NCBI GenBank assembly: GCA_013044465.1
Contig: JABEUL010000101.1
Span: forward strand, 1-12,523
Reading direction: 5' to 3'
Source of the DNA: Acidimicrobiales bacterium
Lineage (GTDB): Bacteria > Actinomycetota > Acidimicrobiia > Acidimicrobiales > JABEUL01
Length of the DNA stretch: 12,523 bases
A model generated the notes under the pieces. It ran no database searches, was not told the DNA's origin, and saw nothing but the letters and a program-made list of their open reading frames with translations. Positions 1-6,290 of this stretch are shown here, one piece after another. The translations under genes were made by a program, and so were the position numbers. Numbering within the stretch: the stretch's first letter is position 1; each line of letters starts with the position of its first letter.

Positions 1-1365
1 GAACAAGACCCAGTGGAGATCTGGAAACTATTATGTGAATGCCTTGGTGAATTGGTGGAATTAGGTATTGAAAGACCAGTTGCTATTGGAATCACGAATC
101 AGCGAGAAACGGTTGTCCTTTGGAATGGGAAAACCGGGCAACCTTTAGTCAATGCCATAGTTTGGCAAGACAGAAGGAGCACTTCAATATGTGAGGACTT
201 GATTGAAAAAGGCCATCAAGAAACTATTCGCCAAAAGACTGGTCTTGTAATCGATCCTTATTTCAGTGCTTCTAAATTGACCTGGTTAATGAGGAATAAT
301 GTCGTTTCAATCGATAAAGATACACTTTTTGGCACCGTTGACACTTGGATTATTTGGAACCTCACCGGAGGTGTTGATGGTGGGAGGCATGTAAGTGAGC
401 CTTCAAATGCCTCACGAACTCTACTTTACGATATCTCAGAAGGAACCTGGTCAGGTGAACTCGCAGCCATTTTTGACGTTCCCCAACACATTCTGCCTCA
501 CATCCAACCTTCTGCATCTAATTTTGGTGAAGTAACTGGGACTCCCTTTGCATTTCTTAATTCCACTCCAATTACTGCTGTTTTAGGTGATCAACAGAGT
601 GCACTGTTCGGACAAGCTTGCTTTGAAGCAGGGAGTGCCAAAATAACTTTTGGAACTGGCGGATTTTTGCTAATTAACCTAGGAAAAACCAAGCCGCTGC
701 CAACTTTCGAACTCCTTACTACTGTGGCTTGGGATTTGGGAGAATTGGGTGGAGTCAACTATGCCCTAGAAGGGGCAATATTTTCAGCCGGTTCAACCAT
801 CCAGTGGTTAAGAGATGGTCTAGGCATAATCGGAGCGGCAAGTGAAACAGAAGCATTGGCAAAAAGTGTGGATTCATCCGGTGGCCTAACAATTGTTCCT
901 GCATTCACCGGACTTGGCTCTCCTTGGTGGGACCCAAACGCGAGGGGTTTGATAACTGGGATAACAAGGGGCACCACAAAGGCCGAGTTTGCAAGAGCGG
1001 CAATTGAGTCAATAGCCCATCAAAGCGCTGACGTGGTAGAAGCAATAAAAGCAAATTTCAAAGAAGGAATCAAAGTGTTAAAAGCCGATGGTGGCGCATC
1101 TGTCATGGATCTTTTGCTCCAAGACCTAGCAGATTACACGGCAGTTGAGGTAGTGAGGCTTAAAAATAGCGAAGCCACAGCGTGTGGAGCAGCTTGGCTG
1201 GCTGGACTTCATGAAGGCGTATGGAACTCCTTAGATGAAATCAAATCCCTTATAGAAGATGACAAAACTTTTTCACCCAGCCTCTTAGAAGAATTGAGAG
1301 TAAAGGAGATCTCAGTTTGGAAAGATGCCGTTACTCGGAGTCTTGGCTGGGAGCAAGCTCGTTAG
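1..1365 (+). CDS. glpK: Glycerol kinase, 5' end cut off by the window edge
   Basis: Phosphorylates glycerol to sn-glycerol 3-phosphate with ATP in the cytoplasm (FGGY sugar-kinase family). The reading frame is already open at base 1 (E-Q-D-P, the usual residues before the conserved EIW), so the GTG at 13 is not the true start. 454 codons are visible of about 500; the missing ~50 residues carry the first ATP-phosphate loop. Seen: GITNQRET at residues 30-37, whose R-E pair matches the glycerol-binding Arg83-Glu84 of the E. coli enzyme; VWQDRR; GLVIDPYFSASK; FGTVDTW; GDQQSALFGQ, whose Asp corresponds to the catalytic Asp245; FTGLGSPWWDP; ADGGASVMD; and a C-terminal ATACGAAWLAG. No frameshift is seen. 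Its usual TYGTGCF is TFGTGGF here. The 3' end overlaps the convergent zinc-ribbon gene by 35 bp. Family assignment is very secure. Confidence 0.96.
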   Translation, partial: EQDPVEIWKLLCECLGELVELGIERPVAIGITNQRETVVLWNGKTGQPLVNAIVWQDRRSTSICEDLIEKGHQETIRQKTGLVIDPYFSASKLTWLMRNNVVSIDKDTLFGTVDTWIIWNLTGGVDGGRHVSEPSNASRTLLYDISEGTWSGELAAIFDVPQHILPHIQPSASNFGEVTGTPFAFLNSTPITAVLGDQQSALFGQACFEAGSAKITFGTGGFLLINLGKTKPLPTFELLTTVAWDLGELGGVNYALEGAIFSAGSTIQWLRDGLGIIGAASETEALAKSVDSSGGLTIVPAFTGLGSPWWDPNARGLITGITRGTTKAEFARAAIESIAHQSADVVEAIKANFKEGIKVLKADGGASVMDLLLQDLADYTAVEVVRLKNSEATACGAAWLAGLHEGVWNSLDEIKSLIEDDKTFSPSLLEELRVKEISVWKDAVTRSLGWEQAR

Positions 1366-1708
1366 CCAGTAGTGTAATCCGAGCCCTAACCCAAGTGTGT
1401 TTGGAACAACTCGGACATTTAAGATACCTGGAGTATTTCTTTCCTGGAATCCAGAGCCAGAGTGGGAAGTGGGCTTTCATGTAGTCAATTAGCTCAACGT
1501 AGCTAATGTCGTGACAGTTGGAACACTCTAGCTGAATTGGTCCGCTTTCTCCCTCTTTAGAACTCCCGCTGAGATCGGAAAAAAGTGCCCTTCGTCCCGT
1601 ATCTTTCAAGTTTTGCTTAGAACCTTTTTGATTTGGCACAACTACCTCATCTCCTGCTGATTTCCAATAAAGCGCTCTTTTGCCGTGGGGGTCAATTCGT
1701 TCAACCAT
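1331..1708 (-). CDS. Double-CxxC zinc-ribbon protein downstream of ParA
   Basis: 125 residues, function unknown. Two Cys pairs, C62-x2-C65 and C98-x2-C101, flank an aromatic stretch (FPLWLWIPGKKYSR), as expected for a zinc ribbon with a long insert; I recall similar proteins in actinobacteria, especially Acidimicrobiia. The first 50 residues are polar and carry a near-repeat, GKRALYW (9-15) and GRRALFS (38-44), which could be a short linear docking motif. The ATG at 1706-1708 lies inside the end of parA (8-bp overlap) and is preceded by AAGGA four bases upstream, so translation is probably coupled to parA. The stop at 1331-1333 lies within the last codons of the convergent glycerol kinase. 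No signal peptide or membrane segment. That it is a real gene is well supported; its role is not. Confidence 0.85.
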   Translation of the reverse strand: MVERIDPHGKRALYWKSAGDEVVVPNQKGSKQNLKDTGRRALFSDLSGSSKEGESGPIQLECSNCHDISYVELIDYMKAHFPLWLWIPGKKYSRYLKCPSCSKHTWVRARITLLANELAPSQDSE

Positions 1709-2519
1709 TATTTCCTTCTATTTCAATATCACTGTCAAAAGCCGCGATCTGGCGGGCAATCTGGCGATATGCCTCAGCTCCGGCAGAAGTCGGTGAATGA
1801 TCTAAGACTGATTGACCAAGTGAAGGAGCTTCGGCGAAACGAATTGATTTTCTCACCGGTGGGGATAAAACATGCAAACCGTAACGGGTCGGCAGATCTT
1901 CATAAATCTCTCTGGCATGCCTCGTTCGGTCGTCAAACAAGGTTACAATAATTCCCCTGACGATCAGATGAGGGTTGGCAAATGCTCTAACATCATCTAC
2001 TGTCTCTAGTAGCTGGCCAACACCCCTATGACTTAAAGTCTCACAAGCAACTGGAATCAAAAGATCGTCCGCTGCAGTTAAACCATTTATAGTCAGTACG
2101 CCTAAAGACGGCGGAAGATCAAGCAGGATATTGTCGTAGTTCTCCCGAATCCCAGTTAGCGCTCGCTTTAGTGCATGTTCTCTTCCGGTCCTGGTCAAAA
2201 GGTGCACTTCGGACCCTGCAAGATCAATTGTTGAAGGAATAATGTCGAGATGTCTCACGTGCTGAATAACTTTTTCAGCTGGCGTTCTTCTTACGAATAC
2301 GTCGTGAAGAGAAACGTCCAATCTATCCGGGTCTAAACCCACCGAATATGTGAGTGAAGCTTGAGGATCAAGGTCGATAAGCAGAACTCGCCTTCCTAGT
2401 TCGGCCAGACCGACACCAAGAGATAGAGTCGATGTAGTTTTGGCTACGCCGCCTTTTTGATTTGCCAGGGCTGTTACTCTTCCCACGCCAAAAATTCTAA
2501 CAACTCCAGGCAATACCAT
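1701..2519 (-). CDS. parA: ParA/Soj-family ATPase, Rv3213c type, without ParB
   Basis: 272-residue MinD/ParA-type ATPase. Deviant Walker A KGGVAKTT at 22-29 (Ala in place of the usual Gly, as in the mycobacterial Rv3213c family), Walker A' LIDLDPQA at 47-54, Walker B ILLDLPP at 131-137, and the family-typical stretches IDLAGSEVHLLTRTGRE, CETLSHRGVGQLL and RFAEAPSLGQSV. Such ATPases dimerise on ATP, bind DNA or another surface nonspecifically and position cargo. No ParB or parS-like cluster lies nearby, so a role in chromosome partition is not shown; positioning another cargo is equally possible. The ATG at 2517-2519 is the first in-frame start after a stop but has no Shine-Dalgarno sequence; a GTG at codon 12 would give the length usual in the family. 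It lies 57 bp after the TPR gene and overlaps the zinc-ribbon gene, so the three are likely co-transcribed. Confidence 0.93.
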   Translation of the reverse strand: MVLPGVVRIFGVGRVTALANQKGGVAKTTSTLSLGVGLAELGRRVLLIDLDPQASLTYSVGLDPDRLDVSLHDVFVRRTPAEKVIQHVRHLDIIPSTIDLAGSEVHLLTRTGREHALKRALTGIRENYDNILLDLPPSLGVLTINGLTAADDLLIPVACETLSHRGVGQLLETVDDVRAFANPHLIVRGIIVTLFDDRTRHAREIYEDLPTRYGLHVLSPPVRKSIRFAEAPSLGQSVLDHSPTSAGAEAYRQIARQIAAFDSDIEIEGNNG

Positions 2520-2520
2520 G

Positions 2521-2576
2521 GGTCAGGAATAGTAATTTATCCAGATTTCGCCGATTATCTGGTCAGGATTTATTCC
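2521..2576. repeat. Nested inverted and direct repeats before parA
   Basis: The 57-bp gap between the TPR stop and parA holds GGTCAGGA twice (2521-2528 and 2561-2568) and two nested inverted pairs: GGAATA (2526-2531) with TATTCC (2571-2576), and CCAGAT (2541-2546) with ATCTGG (2557-2562). The arms are almost symmetric about 2551. It could be an operator for parA or an imperfect RNA hairpin in the operon transcript. No T tract follows on the minus strand, so it does not look like a terminator. Confidence 0.4.
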
Positions 2577-3188
2577 TCAGCTTAAAGCAACTGCCCTTTC
2601 GGCTACATCTGCAAGCTCTGGGTCATAATTGGCAATCTTGGCGAATAAGTCCCTAGCACGAGGAATGTCGCCTGATTTTTCATACAGATCCGCCAGCACA
2701 TACCACTGCCTTAATAGTGATTCAGTAGGACTTTTGGAGTTTTTAGGCACTTTGTTAAAAATTTCAATTGCCTGTGGATATCTCTCTTGGTCTCCAAGAG
2801 CAGACGCCATTATGATCCTGCCCTCGGCAATGACTTCTTTGGAGGCCCTTGAAGATGCTAAACGCTTATAAATCCTTCTCACTTGGTTTATATAGCCAAG
2901 TCCTCTGAAACAATCGGCCACAACTGGTAATTGGTTTAGAGAACCACTTTTTTTAGTAAATTCCTCTAAAACATCTATAGCCTGGGCCCAGTTTCCCTGG
3001 CGGTAGTGGCAAAGTCCAAGTAATTCAATAGCGTCAAGGTTCTCGGAATTAATCTTGAGAATTTCGTTGAGAATTTTGGTGGCATCGCCATATCTGTCTT
3101 TTTCATAGGCTACAGCGGCAACTTTCATCTTGGCGGTGACGATTGCATCTCTGTTCCCGTCTTTATTGCTGCTTTTAATCTTTTGCAT
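2577..3188 (-). CDS. Actinobacterial TPR protein upstream of ParA
   Basis: 203 residues, almost entirely helical tetratricopeptide-like repeats: about 21-54 (AAVAYEKDRYGDATKILNEI), 55-88 (LLGLCHYRQGNWAQAIDVLE), then a repeat around ADCFRGLG, one around EGRIIMASALGDQERYPQAI, and a C-terminal one around WYVLADLYEKSGDIPRARDLF. The pattern PVxADCxRxLG...EGRI...ALAD...RxWYxLADLYExxGDxPRARxLF...DPxxADVAER is one I recall from a conserved actinobacterial TPR family of unknown function; the N-terminus here looks shorter than in many relatives. TPRs are protein-interaction scaffolds, so it may bind ParA or the zinc-ribbon protein encoded downstream (inference). No signal peptide. The ATG at 3186-3188 has no Shine-Dalgarno sequence. 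It is divergent from menG with about 70 bp between starts. Confidence 0.85.
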   Translation of the reverse strand: MQKIKSSNKDGNRDAIVTAKMKVAAVAYEKDRYGDATKILNEILKINSENLDAIELLGLCHYRQGNWAQAIDVLEEFTKKSGSLNQLPVVADCFRGLGYINQVRRIYKRLASSRASKEVIAEGRIIMASALGDQERYPQAIEIFNKVPKNSKSPTESLLRQWYVLADLYEKSGDIPRARDLFAKIANYDPELADVAERAVALS

Positions 3189-3248
3189 TCAATCTATGCT
3201 AGAAGAAGAAATCAAAGTAGATGACCATATTTGCCTTTATAAGAACTT

Positions 3249-3252
3249 GGAG
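3249..3252 (+). promoter_or_regulatory. Ribosome binding site that sets the menG start
   Basis: GGAG lies six bases before the ATG at 3259. The earlier in-frame candidates (TTG 3130, ATG 3196) have no such site, and TTG 3130 would lie inside the divergent TPR gene. Confidence 0.65.
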
Positions 3253-3258
3253 CCTTTA

Positions 3259-4026
3259 ATGCCTCTTGGAAACAGATCACCAGATGGAACATCCCTAGCC
3301 AATTCCAAAGGCTCAGTTTTGCCCGCAGATGAAGAAAAGGCCGCTGTCGTGGAGGCCATGTTCGACAAAATAGCTTCCCGATATGAGTCACTAAATCAAA
3401 TCCTCACCTTTGGCCTCGATAAAAAGTGGCGGAAAATCACTTTGAAGTACTTAGGGGTGCAAGAGGGTTCTCGGGTTTTAGATGTGGCTTGCGGAACAGG
3501 AGATTTCCTCAGACTACTTGAAAAACAAAATTTAAAGGGCATGGGCCTCGATTTTTCCCTTGGAATGTTGCAAAATGCTCAAGTCACATCACCTCTCATC
3601 AGGGGTGATGCACAAAACTTACCTTTTAAGAACGCTTCTCTTGACGGAGTGACCTGTGGATTTGCCCTTAGGAATTTAACTGATATTTCGGAATTTTTCC
3701 AGGAATCATCACGAGTTCTAAAAACGGGAGGGAGAATTGCCCTCGTTGACGTTGGTGAACCGGTTAATCCGCTAATGAAGGCTGGTCATGCAATATGGTT
3801 CAAAAAGGCAGTTCCAATCATTGGTGGCTTGCTTAGTGACAAAACTGCCTACAAGTATCTGCCACAGTCAACTGCTTACTTACCTAGTTCCAAAAAAATC
3901 ATGGCTATGTTAGAAGACTCTGGTTTCATTGCTATCAGGCACTCCACTTTTTTGGGAGGTTCGGCCCAGCTATTTAGTGCCACAAGATCGGTTTATACGC
4001 AAAGGACTCAACTTGCAGGCAATTGA
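3259..4026 (+). CDS. menG: Demethylmenaquinone methyltransferase (UbiE/MenG family)
   Basis: Transfers a methyl group from S-adenosylmethionine to demethylmenaquinone, the last step of menaquinone synthesis. From the ATG at 3259 the protein has 255 residues, close to the family length. Seen: the N-terminal family signature MFDKIASRYESLNQILTFG (34-52) followed by W-R; SAM-binding motif I VLDVACGTGDF (73-83); GLDFS; GDAQNLPF (117-123); GFALRNLTD (134-142), equivalent to the family's FGIRNVTD; RVLKTGGRI (152-160); and KYLPQSTAYLPS near the C-terminus. MenG rather than UbiE is chosen because menF follows and actinobacteria use menaquinone. The first 20 residues are polar and poorly conserved, so a slightly different start is possible. 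It probably forms an operon with menF, overlapping it by 14 bp. Confidence 0.93.
   Translation: MPLGNRSPDGTSLANSKGSVLPADEEKAAVVEAMFDKIASRYESLNQILTFGLDKKWRKITLKYLGVQEGSRVLDVACGTGDFLRLLEKQNLKGMGLDFSLGMLQNAQVTSPLIRGDAQNLPFKNASLDGVTCGFALRNLTDISEFFQESSRVLKTGGRIALVDVGEPVNPLMKAGHAIWFKKAVPIIGGLLSDKTAYKYLPQSTAYLPSSKKIMAMLEDSGFIAIRHSTFLGGSAQLFSATRSVYTQRTQLAGN
4001..4006 (+). promoter_or_regulatory. Ribosome binding site supporting a TTG start for menF
   Basis: AAAGGA lies six bases before the TTG at 4013, within the last codons of menG. The other in-frame starts (TTG 3929, GTG 3977) lack a comparable site and would lengthen the overlap with menG. Coupled translation is likely. Confidence 0.55.
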
Positions 4027-5284
4027 AAGAGAACAAAAAGTCATTTATGAGGCTTCGACACTGTCCATTGCGGATGTACTCGGATTCGGATCTGATGATG
4101 GATATATATTTCAAAGTCCTGAATACTCCATTAGCGGGTCCAACAAATGTAGCGTTATTGACATCCCAGATGGTTTAGAGACAGAGAACTTAAGTAACTT
4201 TATAGACCAATCGTTGGGTGATTCGGTAATCCGAGGGGCCATTTATAAAAGCGGCCATGAAAAAAAAGAGGGACCAAATTGCCTTCCTATTGTACTCGCC
4301 GCTTTTGATTTTGAAGGTGGCCAGCCAACACAGTGTTTTGTCCCAGACGAAGTTCTCCTGCGCTATAGGGATGGTTCTGGCATGCTTATCAGACAGAAAC
4401 AAGATTCAAAGGGAACTGAAAGCATTAAATATCATAAGGGCACGCTAAGCACTCCAAATCCACCTGAAGAGTTTCATTTGTCTTCAAATATTTCCCACAG
4501 TGACTTTAAAGACTTAATTATTAAAGCCGTATCAAAAATCGTCGCAGGTGAATTTGACAAAGTGGTCTTAGCAAGAGAAATTACAATTAAAGCCGATCGA
4601 AAGTTTCAGCCAAGTGTGATCTTGGAGAGATTAAACAGCTTATTCCCAAGTTGTGCGATTTTTAGTATCGACGGATTTGTCGGTGCGTCCCCAGAGCTTT
4701 TAATCAAAAAATCTGGTTCCATGATTAAGGCAAAACCATTAGCTGGAACAACCGGTCGATCGGGTGATGAAAAAAGTGATAACGATGCGATTGAGAAACT
4801 ACTCAATTCGCAGAAGAATCAAGAGGAACATGGTTTTGTGGTCAAGGAAATCCTAAGCTCGTTAACAGGATTTTGCAAAGAAATTGACACATCACCTAAG
4901 CCTGAAATTGTCTCGTTAAGGAATGTCTGCCATTTGGCCACCGACATTTCGGGCCTATTAATTGATCCTGATATATCAATTTTGGAACTCGTTAGAATGA
5001 TTCACCCCACTCCTGCCGTCGGAGGATACCCAAGACAGCCGGCAAAACAAGCAATCTCTGAGTTCGAGAATTTCTCTCGAGGTAGATATGCCGGTGCAGT
5101 TGGTTGGTTCGATGGAAGTGGAGACGGTGAATGGTATGTAGGAATCAGATCTGCCCAACTACAAGGCACGACAGCAAAGATTATGGCAGGTGTCGGGATA
5201 GTCAAAGACTCTGACTCAGAGAGCGAACTAATTGAGACTCAACTTAAATTTCAAGCCATGCTCTCTGCAATTGTTCGTCCATAG
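4013..5284 (+). CDS. menF: Isochorismate synthase, menaquinone pathway
   Basis: Converts chorismate to isochorismate, the first committed step towards menaquinone, using Mg2+. 423 residues from the proposed TTG start. The N-terminal ~165 residues are the variable part; the chorismate-binding domain follows: FDKVVLAREI (181-190), whose Lys183 matches the base Lys190 of E. coli MenF; GASPELL (224-230); KPLAGTTGR (241-249); EEHGFVVKEI (271-280), with a Mg-binding Glu; HPTPAVGGYPR (331-341); GRYAGAVGWFDG (357-368); IRSA (378-381); and AGVGIV...ESELIET (392-409), with the second Mg-binding Glu. Anthranilate, aminodeoxychorismate and salicylate synthases share this fold, but the HPTPAVGG motif and the menG neighbour favour isochorismate synthase. 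EntC-type use for a siderophore cannot be excluded, though no siderophore gene is nearby. Confidence 0.93.
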   Translation: MQAIEREQKVIYEASTLSIADVLGFGSDDGYIFQSPEYSISGSNKCSVIDIPDGLETENLSNFIDQSLGDSVIRGAIYKSGHEKKEGPNCLPIVLAAFDFEGGQPTQCFVPDEVLLRYRDGSGMLIRQKQDSKGTESIKYHKGTLSTPNPPEEFHLSSNISHSDFKDLIIKAVSKIVAGEFDKVVLAREITIKADRKFQPSVILERLNSLFPSCAIFSIDGFVGASPELLIKKSGSMIKAKPLAGTTGRSGDEKSDNDAIEKLLNSQKNQEEHGFVVKEILSSLTGFCKEIDTSPKPEIVSLRNVCHLATDISGLLIDPDISILELVRMIHPTPAVGGYPRQPAKQAISEFENFSRGRYAGAVGWFDGSGDGEWYVGIRSAQLQGTTAKIMAGVGIVKDSDSESELIETQLKFQAMLSAIVRP

Positions 5285-5478
5285 TTTTTCACAGACTTTA
5301 TACTATGACCTCTTAGAATGCATTATTCCAGAACATAAAGTACCAGATAAACCTTAATGCACATCCCAGTTAACGGTTAAGTGCAAATCATTAGAAACTG
5401 TTTCTCGGCACAAAATCGCATCCAGTCGCTTTGGCCTTTTGGCCCGACGAGAACATCATTGGGAACAGCCAAAGGGAA
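5285..5478. other. Convergent gap between menF and the hydrolase gene
   Basis: 194 bp between two converging genes. I see no gene in it. The only structure is a 9-bp stem with one G-T pair, CCTTTTGGC (5435-5443) with GCCAAAGGG (5468-5476), loop 24 nt, and a smaller GGCC-TTTT-GGCC (5433-5444). Neither is followed by a T tract on either strand, so an intrinsic terminator is not supported. Confidence 0.4.
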
Positions 5479-6273
5479 TTAGTTTAGGGCATATTTTTTT
5501 ACAAAGTGAGCAATCTTTTCTGGTGCTTCAATGGTCAGCAAATGGCCTGCACCTTCAACCCACACTAATTCTGATTTCGCCAATTTATTGTTGAGCTCCT
5601 TTATGGAGGACTTTGGAATGACATCATCTTCGGTGCCTGATAGTAATACGCAACCAACTGAAATACTTTCGAGAATATCGGCCAATTGATCAATATCGGC
5701 AACTAAGGCCAGTTGCTCAGTTACAAATGTCTTCCAAGTGCGGAAAAAGGGTCTGGGTGAAACACTCTTGACGGGTGAGTGTCTTAGCCTTAGTTGAGCC
5801 TCATTTCTAAAGAACTGTGGCGCTAAATCTACATGATCATTGACCCAAGGAAGCAAAATGTCAAGTGAAATCAGTCCGGCCAGCGCTAATAGATCACCAA
5901 TTACAGGAGTTGCCAATATGTAGTCCAATTGGGTCAGGCAACTTCTCGTCCCAATTGATCCAGCCAGCACCATTCCTAGAACCCTCTCGGGTGCCATATG
6001 GGCCATGTGGATGGCGATACCGCCTCCAAGACTGTGTCCAACTAAGACAAATTGATCTACTCCACGGACAGTTAACTCATCTAAAATAAGCTCTGCATTT
6101 TGAGACATTGAGGTAGCACTTTCGCCGCTTAGCCCATATCCTGGACGATCAGGAGAAAGTGTCCTAAAGCCAGTACCCAGTGATTCGATCACTGGCTTCC
6201 AGTTTCTTCCATGTCCGGGCTGACCGTGCAGCAAAACCACCGGAGTGCCTACACCTTTATCTCGTATGTACAT
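5479..6273 (-). CDS. Alpha/beta hydrolase, substrate unknown
   Basis: 264-residue cytoplasmic alpha/beta-hydrolase-fold enzyme; no signal peptide. Seen: oxyanion-hole HGQPG (16-20), DRPGYGLSG (42-50), nucleophile elbow GHSLGG with Ser81, a helical cap region (about 113-190), acid GTEDDVIP with likely Asp216, and base GAGH with His244. The full Ser-Asp-His triad predicts activity on an ester, thioester, haloalkane-like or carbon-carbon bond; the sequence does not tell which. Two contexts compete. It lies 17 bp after the histidine kinase and is probably co-transcribed with the two-component system. It also converges on menF, so it could be a MenH-type SHCHC synthase, which has this fold and triad; MenH usually has GYSLGG rather than GHSLGG. 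I leave it unnamed. Confidence 0.9.
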   Translation of the reverse strand: MYIRDKGVGTPVVLLHGQPGHGRNWKPVIESLGTGFRTLSPDRPGYGLSGESATSMSQNAELILDELTVRGVDQFVLVGHSLGGGIAIHMAHMAPERVLGMVLAGSIGTRSCLTQLDYILATPVIGDLLALAGLISLDILLPWVNDHVDLAPQFFRNEAQLRLRHSPVKSVSPRPFFRTWKTFVTEQLALVADIDQLADILESISVGCVLLSGTEDDVIPKSSIKELNNKLAKSELVWVEGAGHLLTIEAPEKIAHFVKKYALN

Positions 6274-6290
6274 TTCTTGGCTTTTTCTTC

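Noticed and set aside
759..977. Open frame of 72 codons opposite glycerol kinase.
   Set aside because: It is antisense to the conserved FGGY domain and has no family features; a by-product of codon composition.
1685..1951. Open frame of 88 codons opposite the end of parA.
   Set aside because: It is antisense to conserved parA codons and shows no recognisable domain.
3130..3258. Extension of menG to a TTG at 3130 or an ATG at 3196.
   Set aside because: The extra residues are unlike the family, the TTG lies inside the divergent TPR gene, and only the ATG at 3259 has a Shine-Dalgarno sequence.
3929..4012. Extension of menF to a TTG at 3929 or GTG at 3977.
   Set aside because: This would extend the overlap with the conserved end of menG and there is no ribosome binding site; TTG 4013 has AAAGGA at good spacing.
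5433..5476. Hairpins in the menF/hydrolase gap as an intrinsic terminator.
   Set aside because: No T tract follows the stems on either strand and the longer stem has a 24-nt loop.
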